A stretch of 64,000 bases of DNA, taken from Ammoniphilus sp. CFH 90114. GTDB taxonomy: Bacteria > Bacillota > Bacilli > Aneurinibacillales > RAOX-1. Under the pieces are notes generated by a model. It was not told the origin of the DNA. It searched no databases and was given only the letters and a program-made list of their open reading frames with translations. The stretch's first letter is position 1. Every line of letters begins with the position of its first letter. Both the position numbers and the translations under genes were made by a program. This document shows, in pieces, positions 10,090 through 18,345 of this stretch. The stretch covers positions 62,001 through 126,000 of the forward strand of contig NZ_SDLI01000003.1 of the NCBI RefSeq assembly GCF_004123195.1. The letters are read 5' to 3'.

Positions 10090-11847
10090 TTAAACCGTTA
10101 TATTATCACTCTTAGGGAGACCTGCTTCATAATGGGGATCAGCCACTGAAAGATGCTGACATTCATGAAAGGCAAAATGCTTGCAACCTAAACATTGGAG
10201 TCGATTGAGGTGAGCAAGCGCATAATTAATGGCATCACCTGTGTGATCAAAGAAGTGATCTTCTCTAATTTTCTCGTATAGCCCAGTTTTTTTCAACATC
10301 TCTTCAGGCTGTTCAGCCAGTTTGGATATTAGGACAATCCCTCCACTTTTTTGAAAATGTTTTACAATGCTTGCTAAATTCAATTCTCCGGTTGTGTCCA
10401 TATAAGGAACCTTGCCCATACGAAGTAATAAAACCTTCGGTTTAAATTTGATTGTATTCATAATGGTTTTCTCAAAGTGTTGAGCTGCCCCGAAGAAGAG
10501 AGGTCCTTCGATATTATAAATACTAATCTGCGGACAGTCATGGCCTTCACGAACCATATGGGCCTTAACTATTTTATCAGCTGGATCAGGAAGTACTTTA
10601 GCAACAGTTAAAATATCGCTCATACGCTTAACGAATAACAGTACGGCTAGAACTAAACCAACTTCCACTGCTATCGTTAGATTCGTAAAAACAGTTAGTA
10701 GAAAGGTCAAAATAAGAACAAAAGAGTCACTCGTCCTTGTCATTGCCACATGAAAAAACTCTTTCCGCTCACTCATATTCCAAGCGACTACCATTAAAAT
10801 CGGTGCCATACTCGCGATGGGGATGTGGGATGCATAAGGAGCAAGAAAAAGGAGCACCAGCAAAACAACAACTCCGTGAATCACCCCTGACATAGGAGAT
10901 ACGGCCCCATTCTTTATGTTTGTAGCGGTTCTAGCAATCGCTCCCGTAGCAGGGATTCCGCCAAATAAAGGCGTCACCATGTTCGCAATCCCTTGCCCTA
11001 TTAATTCCTTGTTGCTGTTGTGTCTACTCCCTGACATTCCATCTGCTACTACGGCCGATAACAACGACTCTATACCTCCGAGCATCGCAATAACAAAGGC
11101 CGGTATAAATAACATCTGTATCTTATCCCAAGTAAGCTCAGGTAATCGCAACTCAGGAAGGCCTTGAGGAATACCTCCAAACACCGTTCCAATCGTCTCC
11201 ACTTTGTCAGAAAAAAATACAGTTGCTACTATTGTAGAAATGACCAAGCCCATGAGCGGGCCTGGAATCTTAGGAAACCATCTCGGTGTAGCAAGCAGGA
11301 TTCCTAAACAGATAAGTCCCGTAAGAAAACTATAGATATTAAACGTGCCCAGATGAGTGACCAATTCAACCATATTATCAAGGAAATACTCATGTTTTTT
11401 CACATCATCTAATCCGAGAAAGTTAGCAATTTGTCCAGTAAAAATGATAACCGCAATTCCACTTGTAAAACCAATGGTTACAGGCCTTGGCATGTACTTC
11501 ACTAGGGCACCTAGCTTAAACATCCCCATTAACACCAACAGCCCGCCTGCCATAAACCCTGCAATCAGCAGGTTCTCATATCCGTATTGCATGACAACGG
11601 CGAAAAGTATTGGAATAAAGGCACCTGTGGGACCCCCGATTTGATACTTAGAGCCGCCAAATAAAGAGATGAGTATACCTGCCGTGATGGTGGTATAAAT
11701 TCCGTATTCCGGTTTTACTCCAGAGGCCATAGCGAAGGCCATTCCCAAAGGTATTGCAATAATACCCACGATCAAGCCGGACAACAAGTCCTTCTTAACA
11801 TGCTCTAATGAATATCCTTCAAATCTCCCTGACCACGCTAGCTTCAT
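10090..11847 (-). CDS. SulP-family inorganic anion transporter with STAS domain and Cys/His tail
   Basis: 585 residues. The N-terminal 400 residues form the SulP membrane domain (GIIAIPLGMAFAMASGV, GGSKYQIGGPTGAF, GFTSGIAVIIF); a cytosolic STAS domain follows around 440-550 (GPLFFGAAQHFE and YMDTTGEL). Family members move sulfate, bicarbonate or other anions with Na+ or H+; substrate is not assignable. Unusually the tail ends with a dense CLGCKHFAFHECQH cluster, which resembles a metal site. It is co-transcribed with an ArsR-type repressor. Confidence 0.9.
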   Translation of the reverse strand: MKLAWSGRFEGYSLEHVKKDLLSGLIVGIIAIPLGMAFAMASGVKPEYGIYTTITAGILISLFGGSKYQIGGPTGAFIPILFAVVMQYGYENLLIAGFMAGGLLVLMGMFKLGALVKYMPRPVTIGFTSGIAVIIFTGQIANFLGLDDVKKHEYFLDNMVELVTHLGTFNIYSFLTGLICLGILLATPRWFPKIPGPLMGLVISTIVATVFFSDKVETIGTVFGGIPQGLPELRLPELTWDKIQMLFIPAFVIAMLGGIESLLSAVVADGMSGSRHNSNKELIGQGIANMVTPLFGGIPATGAIARTATNIKNGAVSPMSGVIHGVVVLLVLLFLAPYASHIPIASMAPILMVVAWNMSERKEFFHVAMTRTSDSFVLILTFLLTVFTNLTIAVEVGLVLAVLLFVKRMSDILTVAKVLPDPADKIVKAHMVREGHDCPQISIYNIEGPLFFGAAQHFEKTIMNTIKFKPKVLLLRMGKVPYMDTTGELNLASIVKHFQKSGGIVLISKLAEQPEEMLKKTGLYEKIREDHFFDHTGDAINYALAHLNRLQCLGCKHFAFHECQHLSVADPHYEAGLPKSDNITV

Positions 11848-11874
11848 GCTAACCCTTCTCTCGTCATATTTGTT

Positions 11875-11894
11875 ATATTTGAATATTTGAATAT
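11875..11894 (-). promoter_or_regulatory. ArsR/SmtB-type operator candidate upstream of sulP
   Basis: Two overlapping copies of the palindrome ATATTTGAATAT occupy 11875-11886 and 11883-11894, about 30-50 nt before the sulP start. AT-rich repeats of this sort are known targets of CadC/SmtB-type repressors, and an ArsR gene is in the operon. The assignment of that repressor to this site is inference. Confidence 0.6.
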
Positions 11895-11917
11895 ATAAAC
11901 ATTATAAATTGGATAAT

Positions 11918-11949
11918 AAAAAAAAAACCACCAAGAGTTTTGATGGTTT
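11918..11949 (-). terminator. intrinsic terminator after tatC
   Basis: On the minus strand AAACCATCAA pairs with TTGGTGGTTT (one G-U pair), followed by a long U tract (A run at 11918-11926 on the plus strand). It overlaps the tatC stop codon. Confidence 0.8.
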
Positions 11950-12676
11950 AAACTTCGGCCTCTGCTTGTGCATTCAGCCTTTTTTTATAGACAAATTTAG
12001 ATAGAGTCACACTAATCTCATAAAGAACAATTAAGGGAACTAGAACTAAAATATCTGAAATGAAATCTGGTGGAGTAATTAAGACTGATACGACAATTAG
12101 CAAAAAGTAGGCTAGTTTCCTCGCTTTAGCTAAGCGAATGGGATTCAAAATGCCTAAACGTGTAAGAAACATAACCACTAGCGGCATCTCAAATAGGAAC
12201 CCAAAGGGTAATGTTAGATTCAACATGAAGCGAAAATACTTTTCGGCCGTAAACATCGTTTCAAATTGTGCAGCCGAAAGAGCCGTTAAAAAGCCTAACA
12301 CGCTAGGAAATAGCAAAAAGTAACCAAACGACAGACCAATGACAAAAAGGATAAACAACCCCGGAATAAAGCTTAATGTCACCTTTCGTTCTTCCACCGA
12401 TAACGCAGGGTAAACAAAACGCCACGTCTGGAACGCAGCAACAGGGATGGTTACCGTAATAGCAAAGACTCCTGCAATCATCATATAGACCCATAAAATA
12501 TCACTTGGCCCTAAGATGGCTAGTTTTCCATCTAGATCTCTCACAAGCCAATTGTAGATATCTTTCACATAAATAAAGGAAGCAACCAGGGCTACCAAAA
12601 AAGCGATAGCCGTTTTAATTAAACGACCTCTCAGCTCTCCTAAATGATCAACTAAGTGCATTTCTTGCTGTTCCAT
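11948..12676 (-). CDS. tatC: twin-arginine translocase subunit TatC
   Basis: 242 residues with six predicted membrane helices. TatC hallmarks: HLGELRGRLIKT at residues 10-21, a loop containing FxxP-like sequence FVYPALSVEERK, and FLFEMPLVVMFLTRLGI. TatC binds the twin-arginine signal peptide. It follows tatA, with a terminator-like hairpin between them, and the Tat substrate phoX lies upstream in the same direction. This layout is the same idea as phoD-tatAd-tatCd in B. subtilis. Confidence 0.96.
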   Translation of the reverse strand: MEQQEMHLVDHLGELRGRLIKTAIAFLVALVASFIYVKDIYNWLVRDLDGKLAILGPSDILWVYMMIAGVFAITVTIPVAAFQTWRFVYPALSVEERKVTLSFIPGLFILFVIGLSFGYFLLFPSVLGFLTALSAAQFETMFTAEKYFRFMLNLTLPFGFLFEMPLVVMFLTRLGILNPIRLAKARKLAYFLLIVVSVLITPPDFISDILVLVPLIVLYEISVTLSKFVYKKRLNAQAEAEV

Positions 12677-12694
12677 TTTCCCCCTCCAATATAT

Positions 12695-12731
12695 AAAAAG
12701 GACGTAAACGGGTGTAATCCCGTCTACATCC
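12695..12731 (-). terminator. intrinsic terminator between tatA and tatC
   Basis: On the minus strand GGATGTAGACGGG (12731-12719) pairs over 13 positions, including G-U pairs, with CCCGTTTACGTCC (12712-12700), with a six-base loop, then a U5 run. It is placed after the tatA stop and before the tatC ribosome site, so part of the transcripts should end before tatC. Confidence 0.7.
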
Positions 12732-12738
12732 CCGTGTA

Positions 12739-12972
12739 TTAAACAGCAGGCTTATCTTGTTTTTTTTCAACAGCTACAAGCTCTGGCTTTTGTTCTTCCT
12801 TCTTTTCTTCTTCCTTTTCGTCACCTGACACTAACCCTTTCGTTGCACTCTTGAACTCCGTCAAGGTGCGTCCGAATGCTCGTCCGATTTCTGGAAGCTT
12901 AGAAGGTCCAAAGATAATAAGCGCAATGACTAAAATAAGGATCAACCCTGGTATTCCAATGTTAGAGAACAT
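12739..12972 (-). CDS. tatA: twin-arginine translocase subunit TatA/TatE
   Basis: 77 residues: one N-terminal membrane helix ([29 protein letters not shown]), the invariant FGP hinge, an amphipathic helix and an acidic-lysine tail ([13 protein letters not shown]). TatA oligomers form the conduit through which TatC delivers folded Tat substrates. It sits 14 nt after phoX and is separated from tatC by an intrinsic terminator, which would favour excess TatA. Confidence 0.95.
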   Translation of the reverse strand: MFSNIGIPGLILILVIALIIFGPSKLPEIGRAFGRTLTEFKSATKGLVSGDEKEEEKKEEQKPELVAVEKKQDKPAV

Positions 12973-12986
12973 AGTTTCATCAACTC

Positions 12987-14675
12987 CTAGAATTTAAAGC
13001 CTTTGATTGCTACTACACCTGGTCTTGGAATCGAGTCTCCAGAACGATGTGGCCAAGTACCACTCGGATGCTGAACAGAAAGGAATAAAGTTTTTTCATC
13101 CGGAGTAAACCAAGGTCCTGTTAACTCAGATCCGGATGGACCAGAAGCAAAACGGAATGCTTCTCCTGCATTAGGTCCAAATGTCGGGATGACGAACATG
13201 GAGTTGTTTCCAAAATCCTTCATAATATTTGAATTTTGGTTAGGACTATAATCCGTCACTGTCCAAAGATTGCCATTGCTATCGAAACTTAAGTTATCAG
13301 GTGCGCTAAATCCACTTTGTCTTCCGCCAGCAGCAAAAATCTCATAAGTGAAATCTACGGAACCTAAGTCGTTATCTTTCTCGATAAAACGAGTGATGTG
13401 ACCATGGATATTACCATGATGAGAATTATTCGTATGGGCTACGAAAATGGAATTGTCAAACGGGCTAATTTCTACATCCTCAGGACGGTCAGTTGGAGAT
13501 GCACCTAAAATAATGGCAGCAACGTGAGTGTTAACTAACACATCGGCTTGAGTCTGGAACATGGCACGAAGATCATCCACTGTTGCATCAGAGTATGCAC
13601 GGATAGCTGTAGGCACTTTGAAATCGGATTTGTCTACCGCTGCTCTTACAGCTGCAATCGTTAGCTCTACCCACTTCCCAGATCCAAGGTTAGCAGCGTA
13701 AAGCTTTCCGTCTTCTAGTAAAGCGGAGTTTGCTTTTCCTTTAGAAGGTTCATATTTACCATTCGATATGAATTTGTAAACACATGCACCTCTCTTATCA
13801 TCACCCATATAAACAGCGATACGACCGTCTTTCGTTAATCCCATAGCCGTATTTTCGTGGTTGAAACGTCCAAGTGATGTGTGTTTGCGAGGAGTAAAAT
13901 TCTTATCTACACCAGCATCAGTTACGTCAAAAGGATCTACTTCAATTACCCAGCCGTAATGTGTTGAATTACGATTAGCCAGCCCAGCTTGCTTCTCAAA
14001 ATTCTCTTCACAGGATAAAACCGTATTCCAAAGCGTCATACCTCCGGAGCAATTCGCCCAAGTACCTTCAACTGTTGTCGCTCCCCCTACAGCGGAAGAA
14101 GCTGCAGCTGGTCCCGTCAATTTAAATGGAGTTAGCCCATTGTGACGACGAGCATACGTGGATGTTGTATCCATCTTCCAAGAACCGTTAGCATCCTTGT
14201 AAACTTCGATAATGGCGCCACCCTGATGATAGAGTTGCTTTGTTAATAGACTTGATCCTTGCATAGAAGCAGGCATTGCACTATCGATTAATAATTTATC
14301 ATCACTTATATACTCACAATTCGTCCACAACAAACCTCTATCACTGGATCCATTCATTGGGAAGAACACATTCAAATCTGCACCCATACCAAAAGTGTCC
14401 CCTGCAGGATTAATTACATCACCATAAACCGCAATTACATCATGAGTGAACCCTTCAGGCAATTTAAGATCGTTGGACCAATCGATATCAATTGGCTTGA
14501 AGAAACCGTGAGGCTTTTTTGTCTTCTTTACCTTGTCAAACCCAAAAAGGTGATCTGCAGAATTAGCAGCTTCAGCAGTTGGTGCTAGAGTTCCTAATCC
14601 GGCGGATGCAGCAGCTAGAGCAGCAGCTCCTGTTCCAAGATACCCCAAAAACTTACGACGATTCATGTTTTCCAT
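12987..14675 (-). CDS. phoX: PhoX-family (DUF839) secreted phosphatase with Tat signal
   Basis: 562 residues. The N-terminus has the twin-arginine motif NRRKFLG (residues 5-11), a hydrophobic [12 protein letters not shown] stretch and a PTAEA cleavage region near residue 36. The mature part matches PhoX/DUF839: [19 protein letters not shown] in the middle, [33 protein letters not shown], and [13 protein letters not shown] and [16 protein letters not shown] further on. PhoX enzymes are Ca/Fe-dependent alkaline phosphatases that release phosphate from organic esters outside the cell. It heads phoX-tatA-tatC behind a PhoP box, pointing to phosphate-starvation induction and to a dedicated Tat machinery. 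Confidence 0.9.
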   Translation of the reverse strand: MENMNRRKFLGYLGTGAAALAAASAGLGTLAPTAEAANSADHLFGFDKVKKTKKPHGFFKPIDIDWSNDLKLPEGFTHDVIAVYGDVINPAGDTFGMGADLNVFFPMNGSSDRGLLWTNCEYISDDKLLIDSAMPASMQGSSLLTKQLYHQGGAIIEVYKDANGSWKMDTTSTYARRHNGLTPFKLTGPAAASSAVGGATTVEGTWANCSGGMTLWNTVLSCEENFEKQAGLANRNSTHYGWVIEVDPFDVTDAGVDKNFTPRKHTSLGRFNHENTAMGLTKDGRIAVYMGDDKRGACVYKFISNGKYEPSKGKANSALLEDGKLYAANLGSGKWVELTIAAVRAAVDKSDFKVPTAIRAYSDATVDDLRAMFQTQADVLVNTHVAAIILGASPTDRPEDVEISPFDNSIFVAHTNNSHHGNIHGHITRFIEKDNDLGSVDFTYEIFAAGGRQSGFSAPDNLSFDSNGNLWTVTDYSPNQNSNIMKDFGNNSMFVIPTFGPNAGEAFRFASGPSGSELTGPWFTPDEKTLFLSVQHPSGTWPHRSGDSIPRPGVVAIKGFKF

Positions 14676-14772
14676 TGTTTCCTCTCCCTCGTTATGTAAA
14701 ATTTAGTTTGATAGCTTGTCCTAAGTACAAAACCTATATTACCGAAAGAATATCAATTTACTATGTGGATCA

Positions 14773-14809
14773 TGTTAACGTTTTGTTGAGAATGTTAAGA
14801 AAATGTCAA
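14773..14809 (-). promoter_or_regulatory. PhoP box upstream of phoX
   Basis: Four TTAACA-type hexamers read on the minus strand (plus-strand TGTTAA 14773, TGTTGA 14784, TGTTAA 14793, TGTCAA 14804), spaced 11, 9 and 11 nt. PhoP of Bacillus binds TT(A/C/T)A(C/T)A repeats with an 11-nt period. A -10-like GATATT at 14748-14753 follows. The neighbouring gene being a phosphatase supports the call. Confidence 0.8.
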
Positions 14810-14846
14810 GGTTGGATTTGAAACTTTTACATTCACTTTCTTTTGC

Positions 14847-14886
14847 ACAAAAAAAGCTGTATGCAGTCTTAGGCTGCATACAGCTT
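14847..14886 (-). terminator. intrinsic terminator after mscS
   Basis: A perfect 13-bp stem, AAGCTGTATGCAG (14854-14866) with CTGCATACAGCTT (14874-14886), preceded by an A run that gives the U tract on the minus strand. Confidence 0.9.
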
Positions 14887-14890
14887 CTAT

Positions 14891-15727
14891 TTATCCTTGC
14901 TTAGTTAAATAAACTTGATGAGGGTAGGGAATTTCGATTCCATTATCATCAAGTGCCTTCTTTAATGCTTTCCTTAACTCTCTTTCTACAGCCCACTGTT
15001 GCATATTTTCAGTCTTTGCAATGACCCTAAGAACCACATCTGAGCTGCCAAATGCCTGGACCCCAAGTACGTTGGGCCCTTCCTTAATCTCGGGCATCCT
15101 GTCGCGAACTTGATCACAAGCGGCCTGAAGAACGCTTATCGCGGTATCGATGTCATCCTCATAGGAAATGCTCATATCTACCAACGCTCTCATATTGCCC
15201 CTAGAATGATTGGTGAGCGATCCAATTTCACGGTTAGGGATGTAATGAAGAGAGCCGTCAAAAGAACGAACCTTCGTTACTCGAATTCCTACTTCCTCCA
15301 CAATTCCAGAGTAGCCGCCCATGGTAACATAGTCCCCTACTTCAATCTGATTCTCTAGAAGAATAAAGAAGCCTGTAACGACATCACTTACAAGTCCTTG
15401 AGCGCCAAAACCTACAGCTAATCCAATAATCCCAGCACCAGCCAGAATACTAGCGGTCGGTATGCCAAACAATCCAAGGATCATAATCGCAGCAATAAAA
15501 AATACAACATAACCTACTAAACTATTAATCGTTTTACTTAAGGTCTTCACTTTTCTTTCACTATATTGATACTTATTTCCTAAACTATCAAATAACTGGG
15601 TACTAATTTTATTCGCCACTTTCCATCCTACTAATGCAAGGACAACAACGAGCAAGGCCTTTCCTATTGTTTCAATTAAGGAAAGATACAAGCCCAAGGA
15701 AAGCCATTCTTCCCACTGGAAATTCAT
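14891..15727 (-). CDS. small-conductance mechanosensitive channel, MscS family
   Basis: 278 residues. Three N-terminal hydrophobic helices end in the glycine/alanine-rich pore helix (GAGIIGLAVGFGAQGLVSDVVTGFFI, about residues 95-120), followed by the MscS beta domain (GDYVTMGGYSGIVEEVGIRVTKVRSFDGSLHYIPN) and a C-terminal alpha/beta domain. These channels open on membrane tension and release solutes during hypo-osmotic shock. Single-gene transcript with a strong terminator. Confidence 0.94.
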   Translation of the reverse strand: MNFQWEEWLSLGLYLSLIETIGKALLVVVLALVGWKVANKISTQLFDSLGNKYQYSERKVKTLSKTINSLVGYVVFFIAAIMILGLFGIPTASILAGAGIIGLAVGFGAQGLVSDVVTGFFILLENQIEVGDYVTMGGYSGIVEEVGIRVTKVRSFDGSLHYIPNREIGSLTNHSRGNMRALVDMSISYEDDIDTAISVLQAACDQVRDRMPEIKEGPNVLGVQAFGSSDVVLRVIAKTENMQQWAVERELRKALKKALDDNGIEIPYPHQVYLTKQG

Positions 15728-15809
15728 ACTTACGCCTCCTTTTCATTGTTAGTTCTATAGTTTAACAAATATACTCAGGAGGCTCAAAGAATTATGTGTT
15801 TTTTATGTT

Positions 15810-16160
15810 TTATTCCTGTTCGATTAAGTACTGTTCATGTACAGAGAAATGAGCGTCGTCCAAAATTTTTGCAAGGTGTTCTAATGGAGTTGTAGCTACT
15901 TCCCTATACATCCTCCGGGTATAGAGATGTTTAGCATTAGGAAGCTCCCTTTTCAACTGCTGTCTGAGTTTATTCCCTGCTCCATCTGCATCCACTAAAA
16001 CATAAACATCCTCATCTTGTAAGGGTAAAATCATTTCTTCTATTTTATCGTCACTTAACGTGCCAAAGGTACATACAATCTCCACAGATTCATTGAGGAT
16101 TTGAAGAAGCTTTTCCTTATCTGTTTTGCCTTCCACAATGATAATCTTTGGTTGATCCAT
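15810..16160 (-). CDS. toprim-domain protein (YusF-like)
   Basis: 116 residues, a free-standing toprim domain: the catalytic glutamate lies in IIIVEGKTDKEKLL (residues 6-19) and the acidic pair in VLVDADGAGNKLRQQL (about 55-70). Toprim domains bind Mg2+ in primases, topoisomerases and nucleases such as RNase M5. B. subtilis YusF is a similar small protein of unproven function. It begins immediately at the end of the sulfurtransferase gene, so the two are probably co-transcribed. Confidence 0.85.
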   Translation of the reverse strand: MDQPKIIIVEGKTDKEKLLQILNESVEIVCTFGTLSDDKIEEMILPLQDEDVYVLVDADGAGNKLRQQLKRELPNAKHLYTRRMYREVATTPLEHLAKILDDAHFSVHEQYLIEQE

Positions 16161-17000
16161 TTATTCCTTTTCCTTTCCCACCGGATTGTCGGCATACGAG
16201 CACCAATCGCTCCAGCTTCCTGGATAGAGTTTTACATTTTCATATCCTGCTTCTTTAAGACCAAGAATATTCGGACATGCTGTAACGCCAGATCCACAAT
16301 AAACAATGATCTCTTTAGCTCGATCTATACTCTTAAATTGCTGTGCTAATTCTTCAGCCTCTTTCCAAGTTCCTTTCTCACCCAAGACACCCTTCCAAAA
16401 GTAATTCTGCGCTCCGGGTATATGGCCAGCAACCGGATCTATCTGCTCTTCTATTCCCTTGTATCTACGCTCTTCACGAGAATCAATTAAGACTACTTCG
16501 TCTAGGCCCTTTTTCTCTTTAACCAGACTCATATCTACTACTAAGTCCTGACGGACGCTAGCTTTAAACGGAGCATAGTCAAAAGACGGGATGTCTATCG
16601 TAGTGGGATAGTCCTTTTCCTTCCAAGCTGTATATCCCTCACTTAGTACATACACATTTTCGTGCCCTAGATAATGTAATAGCCACCAGAAACGAGAAGC
16701 CATGGCCCCACCCTGATCATCGTAAGCCACCACGGTCGTTTGATTGCCTATTCCTGCTTGGCTGAGCTTTTCCACAAACTCCTCTATTGGAGGCAAAGGA
16801 TGTCTTCCTCCGTGACGTCCTTTCGTTCCTGACATATCTTGCTCCAAGTCAAAATAGACAGCTCCTTGAATATGTCCCTCTTCATAGGCTTGTTTTCCTG
16901 CACCAGGGTTGCCCAAAATAAATCGGCAATCTACAATTCTTACTTGAGAATTATCCAATCTCTCCTTCAACCACTCACTTGTAACTAGATATCTACTCAT
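16161..17000 (-). CDS. thiosulfate / 3-mercaptopyruvate sulfurtransferase (two rhodanese domains)
   Basis: 279 residues from the ATG at 17000, which is ten nt from AAGGA; a GTG at 17009 is too close to it. There are two rhodanese modules: an inactive N-terminal one (VDCRFILGNPGAGKQAYEEGHIQGAVYFD) and a catalytic C-terminal one with the active cysteine in VYCGSGVTACPN near residue 235. The CGSGVTA loop is of the mercaptopyruvate-sulfurtransferase type. It moves sulfane sulfur to thiophilic acceptors in the cytoplasm. It abuts the toprim gene. Confidence 0.92.
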   Translation of the reverse strand: MSRYLVTSEWLKERLDNSQVRIVDCRFILGNPGAGKQAYEEGHIQGAVYFDLEQDMSGTKGRHGGRHPLPPIEEFVEKLSQAGIGNQTTVVAYDDQGGAMASRFWWLLHYLGHENVYVLSEGYTAWKEKDYPTTIDIPSFDYAPFKASVRQDLVVDMSLVKEKKGLDEVVLIDSREERRYKGIEEQIDPVAGHIPGAQNYFWKGVLGEKGTWKEAEELAQQFKSIDRAKEIIVYCGSGVTACPNILGLKEAGYENVKLYPGSWSDWCSYADNPVGKEKE

Positions 17001-17044
17001 ATTGGTCACATCCTTCGTTTCCTTTATAGGGAGGTGGGTGAAGC

Positions 17045-17230
17045 ATAAGCGGAGGAATTCCTGTTATTTTAAGATATGCATTAAAATGGACCGAAATAGG
17101 AGGAATTTTTTCCGCTACTTGGCCTAAAACTCTCCTTATGAGCATTTTTTTCGCAAATAGGAGGAATTTTTCCCGTTATTCCCCCTAAAATAAAGCCAAC
17201 TTCAAGAATAACCGGAAATTCTCCTGTTAT
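17045..17230. repeat. cluster A of a four-unit palindromic intergenic repeat
   Basis: Four roughly 25-nt imperfect palindromes of the form AATAxGGAGGAATTTTTTCCGxTATT lie at 17045-17068, 17095-17118, 17155-17180 and 17207-17230 (the last in reverse). Start-to-start spacing is 50, 60 and 52 nt. The same layout recurs at 25624-25809 and 56014-56202. No gene is seen between 17010 and 17394; the rest of the gap also holds palindromes TCGATA-AA-TATCGA (17323-17336) and ATGAAT-TATC-ATTCAT (17352-17367). Confidence 0.75.
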
Positions 17231-17421
17231 GGATCCCACCATCTCCGTTAGCCAACAAATATTGGCAGTTTCTTCTATTTTATCTTCTCACCAATGGAAA
17301 GTATAGGTGTCTGTGTAAGTTGTCGATAAATATCGAATCTTTTAACTTTCAATGAATTATCATTCATATTATAGTTTTATATAAAAGAAAGAGAATGGTA
17401 TACCAGAGAGGAGCTCAAACC

Positions 17422-17616
17422 ATGCCTGTTAGTTATACTAGAGAGGAAATCTACGAATCCTACAGCATAAGTGAGTTATATGCAAAGAGAAAAGACCTTA
17501 TCGAAGCCTTAAATGTAAATAAGCTATCCGAATATGAAACGATTGAAGTCCACAATCTTATTAGTGTAATCAACCAACGTATTCAGCTTATGAATGAACT
17601 GCTTGGTGTATCTTAA
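17422..17616 (+). CDS. small hypothetical protein, 64 residues
   Basis: The ATG at 17422 follows GAGAGGAG; an in-frame start at 17395 has no ribosome site. The product (MPVSYTREEIYESYSIS at the start) is soluble, charged and predicted helical, with two leucine-rich helices in the second half. Its size and helical hairpin look recall Spo0E-like phosphatases, but the SQELD motif is missing, so no function is claimed. It has its own terminator. An ATGAAT-TATC-ATTCAT palindrome lies 55 nt upstream and could be an operator. Confidence 0.65.
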   Translation: MPVSYTREEIYESYSISELYAKRKDLIEALNVNKLSEYETIEVHNLISVINQRIQLMNELLGVS

Positions 17617-17640
17617 CGGGGAACTCTCCCCGTTTTTTTC
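17616..17640 (+). terminator. intrinsic terminator after the 64-residue ORF
   Basis: ACGGGG (17616-17621) pairs with CCCCGT (17628-17633), followed by a T7 run. Confidence 0.85.
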
Positions 17641-17709
17641 TATTTTTCGAGTCATGTGGTATGATCAAAAGATAGGAATTTTAAGGTAACAGAAAGGAGA
17701 TCTTTGTAC

Positions 17710-18327
17710 ATGAGCCTGGTCATTCGCCCTTATACGATGAACGACTTCGAAGGACTTCTAGACCTTCAAAGAGAAGCATTCCCCCCTCCATTTCCAGAGG
17801 ATCTTTGGTGGAAGCCAGAACAAATTCAGGCCCATATTCGCAACTTCCCTAAGGGAGCAATGGTGGCCTTATTAGATGATAAAATTGTCGGGTCAGCCAC
17901 CTCTCTATTAATACAATTTGATGGAAAGCCTCATACTTGGGTAGAAGTTTCAGATAACGGCTATATCGAAGGAAGTCATGATCCTGCTGGTGATAGTCTT
18001 TATGGGATTGATGTTTGTGTAAGGCCAAGCTATCGTGGAAACGGCATCGCAGCAGCCTTGTACCAAGCTCGCAAAGATCTCGTAGTTGAACTAGGGCTAA
18101 AGCGTTATTTAGCGGGATGTCGAATCCCTAACTTCCACCTTTATGCAAACCAGCTGACAAGTCAAGAATACGTTGAGCGGGTCGTACGTGGGGAGATTAA
18201 AGATCTTGTACTCACCTTCATGTTAAGACAGGGCCTGCATCCGATTCAGATTCTAGATGATTATTTAGACGACGAAGAATCGCTAAATAAAGCCGTCTTA
18301 GTGGAATGGAAGAATCCTAACATTTAA
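17710..18327 (+). CDS. GNAT-family N-acetyltransferase
   Basis: 205 residues from the ATG at 17710, nine nt after AAAGGAGA; a TTG at 17704 is too close to the site. The acetyl-CoA-binding motif A appears as DVCVRPSYRGNGIAAALYQARKDL at about residues 97-120. The substrate is unknown. The next gene, 18 nt on, is a nitrilase-superfamily hydrolase. In B. subtilis YhcX these two activities are, as I recall, fused in one polypeptide, so the pair probably acts in one pathway. Confidence 0.88.
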   Translation: MSLVIRPYTMNDFEGLLDLQREAFPPPFPEDLWWKPEQIQAHIRNFPKGAMVALLDDKIVGSATSLLIQFDGKPHTWVEVSDNGYIEGSHDPAGDSLYGIDVCVRPSYRGNGIAAALYQARKDLVVELGLKRYLAGCRIPNFHLYANQLTSQEYVERVVRGEIKDLVLTFMLRQGLHPIQILDDYLDDEESLNKAVLVEWKNPNI

Positions 18328-18345
18328 ACAGGGGGTATCTATACG

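Noticed and set aside
17045-17230. CRISPR array (regular ~25-nt repeats at ~50-60 nt)
   Set aside because: Repeats diverge strongly, one is inverted, the same set recurs at two other loci, and there are no cas genes.
17352-17367. Fur or PerR box before the 64-residue ORF
   Set aside because: Half sites are spaced as 6-4-6, not 7-1-7, and the sequence departs from the GATAAT-type core.
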